This document shows, in pieces, positions 57,281 through 64,000 of a stretch of DNA of 64,000 nt. Location: assembly GCA_930367205.1 (NCBI GenBank), contig OV884013.1, forward strand, positions 87,855,333 to 87,919,332, given 5' to 3'. Below the pieces are notes generated by a model. The model was not told the DNA's origin, did not search any database, and saw only the letters and a program-made list of their open reading frames with translations. Source of the DNA: Acanthosoma haemorrhoidale. Taxonomy: Eukaryota; Arthropoda; Insecta; Hemiptera; Acanthosomatidae. Made by a program: the position numbers and the translations under genes. How positions within the stretch are numbered: position 1 is the first letter of the stretch; each line of letters opens with the position of its first letter.

Positions 57281-57351
57281 TCCGTAGCATGATGGATAGC
57301 GCGTCTTACTACAAATCAGATACCCTTGTTTAGTTCACTCCACTGACCGCG
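57281..57351 (+). pseudogene. Decayed tRNA-Arg-like sequence
   Basis: GCATGATGGATAGCGCGTCT and TACTACAAATCAGA resemble the D-arm and anticodon arm of a metazoan tRNA-Arg (ACG type). The anticodon reads ACA, and the T-arm (TTAGTTCACTCC) and acceptor stem no longer pair well. Either a tRNA pseudogene or the head of a tRNA-derived SINE. Confidence 0.45.
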
Positions 57352-57987
57352 CGTGGCTAGATCGCACATCAACATCGGGTACCTCTGTAGGGCTTCAGAC
57401 TTATTATTCTGGCCTGCATTTATTTATTCATCCATAAAATGGGGGGATAAGTTTGGAATAACTAATGTTTATTTTAGATCTTGAAGTAATTTCACGAGTG
57501 AATATGATTGTGGGAACTTCAATCGTTTGAACTAAAATTATGCAAAATTGCCATTTAGCCAAAACGTATTTATTCAAAGCATTTATATTCTACTAGCTTT
57601 CCTGGTCACGTGATTTGTACAGTACCTGCAATGCGGGTATCTCAGTACTCAGAAATATATAAATTTACGTCAATACAAGTAATTTATCATAGCCAATCAC
57701 AGTTTAACATTTGGCTCGGCTGATCAATACCTATCCCCCACCCGTCGTTGCCCTTGCCCGCAACTTTTGGAATAACCATGTCTTGTCAGTGGATAATCAA
57801 TAACAAAAATTCAAATTGAATGAATCGAAGTTTAGTTTTTACCCTTCACCGAATATAACTGTGCTGATAAGAAATTTTGATGGCTCAGCCTCTTATATCA
57901 ATGGATGTGGATGGCCATTTATTGACAGATGGGCGGTCCTGACTGGCCCATCCTCCACCCTCTTGTTATTGATCCTGCGCCGGTCCA

Positions 57988-58110
57988 GCTCCACGATATA
58001 TAAGTTGCCCCTGGTAGGGATTCGCTCTCTTCGCTTCCAGCTTTCGTCCGGAGAGGACATCTCTTCCTCTGTAAGAACCATCCACTCTCATCTCTAATCT
58101 TTCTTTTGTA
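57988..58110 (+). promoter_or_regulatory. TATA-containing promoter-like segment
   Basis: GATATATAAGTTGCC near 57995 lies in a less AT-rich block (57880-58100) and is followed by pyrimidine-rich CGCTCTCTTCGCTTCCAG. The look is like an LTR or gene core promoter, but no transcript or downstream gene is recognised. Confidence 0.25.
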
Positions 58111-58649
58111 TCTTTTTCTCTTATCAATGTTCCTATCTCTATTGCTTCTTTTTTACACATCTTTATTTTTTAATGGTACAATAATTTATAAGCGCTATTG
58201 TTTTGACACTCTATAAGTAGAATCATTGAAATGTTAGAACTTAATGAGCTAACCACTTGAGTAATATTTTTTTTATATTTGTATATATATATATATAAGA
58301 AAGAGAAATATCTTATTTAAACGTATTCACATCAAATCAATTTATTTCCAACATTTACATAATAATACTAAACGTATCTAATTTTGTATTGAAGGGTATG
58401 GTTTTTACCGAACTCTAATCACTTTGAATTATAAGTTCTTTATTCATTAGGTTCTTTGTTATGGTTTAACAAAATTCATATTCTCAAAGATATTATAACA
58501 TACCTAATAAAACCAATTGCGATAAACCTCATATATGTAATTATTTCATTGCACATATTCTATAGATGCTTATGTTATACTTAAAGTTTTTTAGAAAATT
58601 CATTCAAATCAAATTCGTCTTTCAATTTTATAAGAACAGAAATATGTAT

Positions 58650-59092
58650 ATACAATCGAAAATATTTCAGGACGGTATACGGCCCTCGACTTACATCCAG
58701 TACATTCCGGGGAGTGGAGCCGAGATGTGGAAAGGGCGTGGCCATTCTCAATTAAGGTTTGCACAAAGGGGACTTTGCAGAATCCTAATCCGCGGTGCAT
58801 TCTTATGTAGATTCTTGTAGTCCTAGCCTGACATCTTCGTGTATGGAGACAATGCATCCAGGAAGGGTGTGGACTTGTCAATCAAGTAACCGAAACTAGA
58901 CTATATCCAAAGATATGGGTAAGAAGATGACCCACTATGTACCTCTTGTAACCCCTCCGTAAGTAAGTATCGTGTAGTATTTCACTACCCTACATTCGGA
59001 GCTGTGGACCAGAGGAGTGGAGCTGAACGTAGGAACAAGTACTTAACTGAAGTCATAAAACCAAACCTAGAAGCAGAGATGTGAGATTTGTG
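58650..59092. repeat. Degenerate satellite edge
   Basis: Diverged monomer-like pieces: GAAAGGGCGTGGCCATTCTCAA near 58729 is followed by GGGACTTTGCAGAATCCTAA, and GGAAGGGTGTGGACTTGTCA occurs near 58860. These align with the 127-bp satellite consensus but are much decayed, as expected at an array margin. Confidence 0.6.
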
Positions 59093-62000
59093 TCCCGGGA
59101 TGGGTGTGGCCTTTGTCAATTGATGCAGTTTCAATGGGAACTTTGTAGAATCATTATCTACCATAGGTTGATAAGTATCCATACCCTGGCTTATCTTCAT
59201 TCGGATCGTGGGAGCAAAGTCCTGGGATGGGTGTGGCCCTTGTCAATTGGTACAGTTTCAATGGGAACTTTGTAAAATCATTATCTACCATAGGTTGATA
59301 AGTAGCCATAGCCTGGCATATCTTCATTCGGATTGTAGGAGCAAAGTCCCGGGATGGGCGTGGCTCTAGGCAATAAATGGAGTCTCAATGGAACTCTTTA
59401 AAAATATTATCTACCATAGGTTGATAAGTAGCCATAGCCTGGCATATCTTCATTCGGACCGTAGGAGCAAAGTCTCGGGATGGGTGTGGCCCTTGTCAAT
59501 TGGTCCAGTTTCAATGGGAACTTTGTAGAATCATTATCTACCATAGGTTGATAAGTAGCCATAGCCTGGCATATCTTCATTCGGATTGTAGGAGCAATGT
59601 CCCGGGATGGGCGTGGCCCTTGTCAATTGGTCCAGTTTCAATGGGAACTTTGTAGAATCATTATCTACCATAGGTTGATAAGTACCCATAGCATGGCATA
59701 TCTTCATTCGGATTGTAGGAGCAATGTCCCGGGATGGGCGTGGCCCTTGTCAATTGGTACAGTTTCAATGGAAACTTTGTAGAATCATTATCTACCATAG
59801 GTTGATAAGTAGCCATATCCTGGCATTTGTTCTTTTGGATCGTAGGAGCAAAGTCCCTAGATGGGCGTGGCCCTTGTCAATTGGTGCAGTGCCAATGGGA
59901 ACTTTGTAGAATCATGATCTACCATAGGGTGATAAGTAGCCATAACCAGGCATGTGTTCATACGTATCGACGGAGCAACAACCCGGGATGAGTATGGCCC
60001 TTGTCAATTGGTCCAGTTTCAATGGGAACTTTGTAGAATCATTATTTACCATAGGTTGATAAGTACCCATAGATAGGCATATCTTCATTCGGATCGTAGC
60101 AGCAAAGTCTCGGGATGGGTGTGGCCCTTGTCAATTGGTCCAGTTTCAATGGGAACTTTGTAGAATCATTATCTACCATAGGTTGATAAGTACCCATAGC
60201 ATGGCATATCTTCATTCGGATTGTAGGAGCAATGTCCCGGGATGGGCGTGGCCATGGAATATTGGTACAGTTTCAATGGGAACTTTGTAGAATCATTATC
60301 TACCATACGTAAATAAGCAGTCATAGCCAGGCTTACTCTACGTACAGATTCTAGGAGCATATGCCGGGATGGGCGTGGCCCTTGTCAATTGGTGCAGTGC
60401 CAATGGGAACTTTGTAGAATCATGATCTACCATAGGGTGATAAGTAGCCATAGCCAGGCATGTGTTTATACGTATCGAAGGAGCAACAACCCGGGATGGG
60501 TATGGCCCTTGTCAATTGGTCCAGTTTCAATGGGAACTTTGTAGAATCATTATCTACCATAGGTTGATAAGTAGCCATATTCTGTCATATCTTCATTCGG
60601 ATTGTAGGAGCAATGTCCCGGGATGGGCGTGGCCCTTGTGAATTGGTCCAGTTTCAATGGGAACTTTGTAGAATCATTATCTACCATAGGTTGATAAGTA
60701 CCCATAGCATGGCATATCTTCATTCGGATTGTAGGAGCAATGTCCCGGGATGGGCGTGGCCATGGAATATTGGTACAGTTTCAATGGGAACTTTGTAGAA
60801 TCATTATCTACCGTACGTAAATAAGCAGTCATAGCCAGGCTTACTCTACGTACAGATTCTAGGAGCATATGCCGGGATGGGCGTGGCCCTTGTCAATTGG
60901 TACAGTTTCAATGGGAACTTTGTAGAATCGTTATCTGCCATAGGTCGATAAGTACCCATAGCCTGGCTTATCTTCATTCGGATCGTAGAAGCAATGTCCC
61001 GGGATGGGTATGGCCCTTGTCAATTGGTACAGTTTCAATGGGAACTTTGTAGAATCATTATCTACCATACGTAAATAAGCAGTCATAGCCAGGCTTACTC
61101 TACGTACAGATTCTAGGAGCATATGCCGGGATGGGCGTGGCCCTTGTCAATTGGTGCAGTGCCAATGGGAACTTTGTAGAATCATGATCTACCATAGGGT
61201 GATAAGTAGCCATAGCCAGGCATGTGTTTATACGTATCGAAGGAGCAACAACCCGGGATGGGTATGGCCCTTGTCAATTGGTCCAGTTTCAATGGGAACT
61301 TTGTAGAATCATTATCTACCATAGGTTGATAAGTAGCCATATTCTGTCATATCTTCATTCGGATTGTAGGAGCAATGTCCCGGGATGGGCGTGGCCCTTG
61401 TGAATTGGTCCAGTTTCAATGGGAACTTTGTAGAATCATTATCTACCATAGGTTGATAAGTACCCATAGCATGGCATATCTTCATTCGGATTGTAGGAGC
61501 AATGTCCCGGGATGGGCGTGGCCCTTGTCAATTGGTACAGTTTCAATGGAAACTTTGTAGAATCATTATCTACCATAGGTTGATAAGTAGCCATATCCTG
61601 GCATTTGTTCTTTTGGATCGTAGGAGCAAAGTCCCTAGATGGGCGTGGCCCTTGTCAATTGGTGCAGTGCCAATTGGAACTTTGTAGAATCATGATCTAC
61701 CATAGGGTGATAAGTAGCCATAACCAGGCATGTGTTCATACGTATCGACGGAGCAACAACCCGGGATGAGTATGGCCCTTGTCAATTGGTCCAGTTTCAA
61801 TGGGAACTTTGTAGAATCATTATCTACCATAGGTTGATAAGTACCCATAGCCAGGCATATCTTCATTCGGATCGTAGCAGCAAAGTCTCGGGATGGGTGT
61901 GGCCCTTGTCAATTGGTCCAGTTTCAATGGGAACTTTGTAGAATCATTATCTACCATAGGTTGATAAGTAGCCATAGCCTGGCATATCTTCATTCGGATT

Positions 62001-64000
62001 GTAGGAGCAATGTCCCGGGATGGGCGTGGCCCTTGTCAATTGGTCCAGTTTCAATGGGAGCTTTGTAGAATCATTATCTACCATAGGTTGATAAGTACCC
62101 ATAGCATGGCATATCTTCATTCGGATTGTAGGAGCAATGTCCCGGGATGGGCGTGGCCATGGAATATTGGTACAGTTTCAATGGGAACTTTGTAGAATCA
62201 TTATCTACCGTACGTAAATAAGCAGTCATAGCCAGGCTTACTCTACGTACAGATTCTAGGAGCATATGCCGGGATGGGCGTGGCCCTTGTCAATTGGTAC
62301 AGTTTCAATGGGAACTTTGTAGAATCATGATCTACCATAGGGTGATAAGTAGCCATAACCAGGCATGTGTTCATACGTATCGACGGAGCAACAACCCGGG
62401 ATGAGTATGGCCCTTGTCAATTGGTCCAGTTTCAATGGGAACTTTGTAGAATCATTATCTACCATAGGTTGATAAGTAGCCATAGCCTGGCATATCTTCA
62501 TTCGGATTGTAGGAGCAAAGTCCCGGGATGGGCGTGGCTCTAGGCAATAAATGGAGTCTCAATGGAACTCTTTAAAAATATTATCTACCATAGGTTGATA
62601 AGTAGCCATAGCCTGGCATATCTTCATTCGGACCGTAGGAGCAAAGTCTCGGGATGGGTGTGGCCCTTGTCAATTGGTCCAGTTTCAATGGGAACTTTGT
62701 AGAATCATTATCTACCATAGGTTGATAAGTAGCCATAGCCTGGCATATCTTCATTCGGATTGTAGGAGCAATGTCCCGGGATGGGCGTGGCCCTTGTCAA
62801 TTGGTCCAGTTTCAATGGGAACTTTGTAGAATCATTATCTACCATAGGTTGATAAGTACCCATAGCATGGCATATCTTCATTCGGATTGTAGGAGCAATG
62901 TCCCGGGATGGGCGTGGCCCTTGTCAATTGGTACAGTTTCAATGGAAACTTTGTAGAATCATTATCTACCATAGGTTGATAAGTAGCCATATCCTGGCAT
63001 TTGTTCTTTTGGATCGTAGGAGCAAAGTCCCTAGATGGGCGTGGCCCTTGTCAATTGGTGCAGTGCCAATGGGAACTTTGTAGAATCATGATCTACCATA
63101 GGGTGATAAGTAGCCATAACCAGGCATGTGTTCATACGTATCGACGGAGCAACAACCCGGGATGAGTATGGCCCTTGTCAATTGGTCCAGTTTCAATGGG
63201 AACTTTGTAGAATCATTATTTACCATAGGTTGATAAGTACCCATAGATAGGCATATCTTCATTCGGATCGTAGCAGCAAAGTCTCGGGATGGGTGTGGCC
63301 CTTGTCAATTGGTCCAGTTTCAATGGGAACTTTGTAGAATCATTATCTACCATAGGTTGATAAGTACCCATAGCATGGCATATCTTCATTCGGATTGTAG
63401 GAGCAATGTCCCGGGATGGGCGTGGCCATGGAATATTGGTACAGTTTCAATGGGAACTTTGTAGAATCATTATCTACCATACGTAAATAAGCAGTCATAG
63501 CCAGGCTTACTCTACGTACAGATTCTAGGAGCATATGCCGGGATGGGCGTGGCCCTTGTCAATTGGTACAGTTTCAATGGGAACTTTGTAGAATCGTTAT
63601 CTGCCATAGGTCGATAAGTACCCATAGCCTGGCTTATCTTCATTCGGATCGTAGAAGCAATGTCCCGGGATGGGTATGGCCCTTGTCAATTGGTACAGTT
63701 TCAATGGGAACTTTGTAGAATCATTATCTACCATACGTAAATAAGCAGTCATAGCCAGGCTTACTCTACGTACAGATTCTAGGAGCATATGCCGGGATGG
63801 GCGTGGCCCTTGTCAATTGGTGCAGTGCCAATGGGAACTTTGTAGAATCATGATCTACCATAGGGTGATAAGTAGCCATAGCCAGGCATGTGTTTATACG
63901 TATCGAAGGAGCAACAACCCGGGATGGGTATGGCCCTTGTCAATTGGTCCAGTTTCAATGGGAACTTTGTAGAATCATTATCTACCATAGGTTGATAAGT
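59093..64000. repeat. 127-bp satellite array with higher-order structure, runs off the window
   Basis: About 38 head-to-tail monomers of ~127 bp. Each starts near CCCGGGATGGGCGTGGCCCT and contains CAATTGGTNCAGTTTCAATG, GAACTTTGTAGAATCATTAT and CTACCATAGGTTGATAAGT. Marker variants (GGCTCTAGGCAATAAATGG, CCATACGTAAATAAGCAG, ATTTGTTCTTTTGGATC) recur in fixed order. 59341-60360 reappears at 62515-63534 (offset 3174, one base short of 25 monomers). 60869-61334 reappears at 63535-64000 (offset 2666). Shorter 4- and 6-monomer duplications lie within. The near identity implies recent amplification. The small open frames in it are by-products of the repeat. Confidence 0.95.

Noticed and set aside
57816..58097. 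93-residue frame on the plus strand at the TATA island
   Set aside because: The TATA-like box lies inside the frame, and no domain or homologous pattern is visible.
59081..63788. Many similar 61-69-residue open frames on both strands in the satellite array
   Set aside because: They recur every 127 bp because the monomer recurs. 127 is not a multiple of three, so frames shift between monomers, and they show no start context or domain.
59093..64000. Regularly spaced repeats as a CRISPR-like array
   Set aside because: The whole 127-bp unit is conserved with no variable spacers, and the genome is eukaryotic.

Overview
This is eukaryotic nuclear DNA and almost certainly insect. It is AT-rich, its genes are split by GT-AG introns, one gene is an insect-type juvenile hormone epoxide hydrolase, and the transposon mix (Jockey-like LINEs, mariner, hAT, LTR retrotransposon remnants) is arthropod-like. 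There is no sign of bacterial organisation. The order of insect cannot be fixed from the sequence alone.

Two complete genes are supported, and they converge. On the + strand, a six-exon microsomal/juvenile hormone epoxide hydrolase gene (coding exons 4194-13039) gives 458 residues, with an N-terminal membrane anchor, the HGWPGS oxyanion motif and a complete Asp229/Glu402/His429 triad. On the - strand, a 13-exon CPSF6 orthologue (cleavage factor Im 68-kDa subunit, coding 48868-15758) gives 564 residues: RRM, proline-rich middle, a conserved helical block and an RS/RD/RE-rich tail. Every intron phase joins in both models. The two act in unrelated pathways (hormone breakdown and pre-mRNA 3'-end processing).

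Most of the rest is mobile and repetitive DNA. 1-4.2 kb: LINE remnants in both orientations, a (GAA)n run and a head-to-tail 305/334-bp duplication. 4.2-13 kb: Jheh, with a solo LTR in intron 2, LINE pieces in intron 4 and an internally deleted Jockey-like LINE in intron 5. 13.3-14.1 kb: a second solo LTR just past the Jheh stop. 15.8-48.9 kb: CPSF6, whose introns hold a mariner MITE, a pogo-like remnant, a complete 2.5-kb hAT element with an uninterrupted 601-residue transposase, a deleted mariner, a long inverted repeat able to fold into a hairpin, LINE fragments and a third LTR-family element. 48.9-58.6 kb: no recognised gene, but a 5'-truncated LINE with target-site duplication, a ~407-bp tandem repeat that captured a 76-bp LINE tail, a 131-bp duplication and a decayed tRNA-Arg-like sequence. 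59.1-64 kb, running off the window: a 127-bp-monomer satellite with higher-order structure.

The strongest candidates for something not previously described are the hairpin locus inside the transcribed CPSF6 intron, the apparently intact hAT element, and two different tandem-repeat families that both keep a GGGCGTGG-like box. No search could be run, so all family names rest on motifs read by eye.
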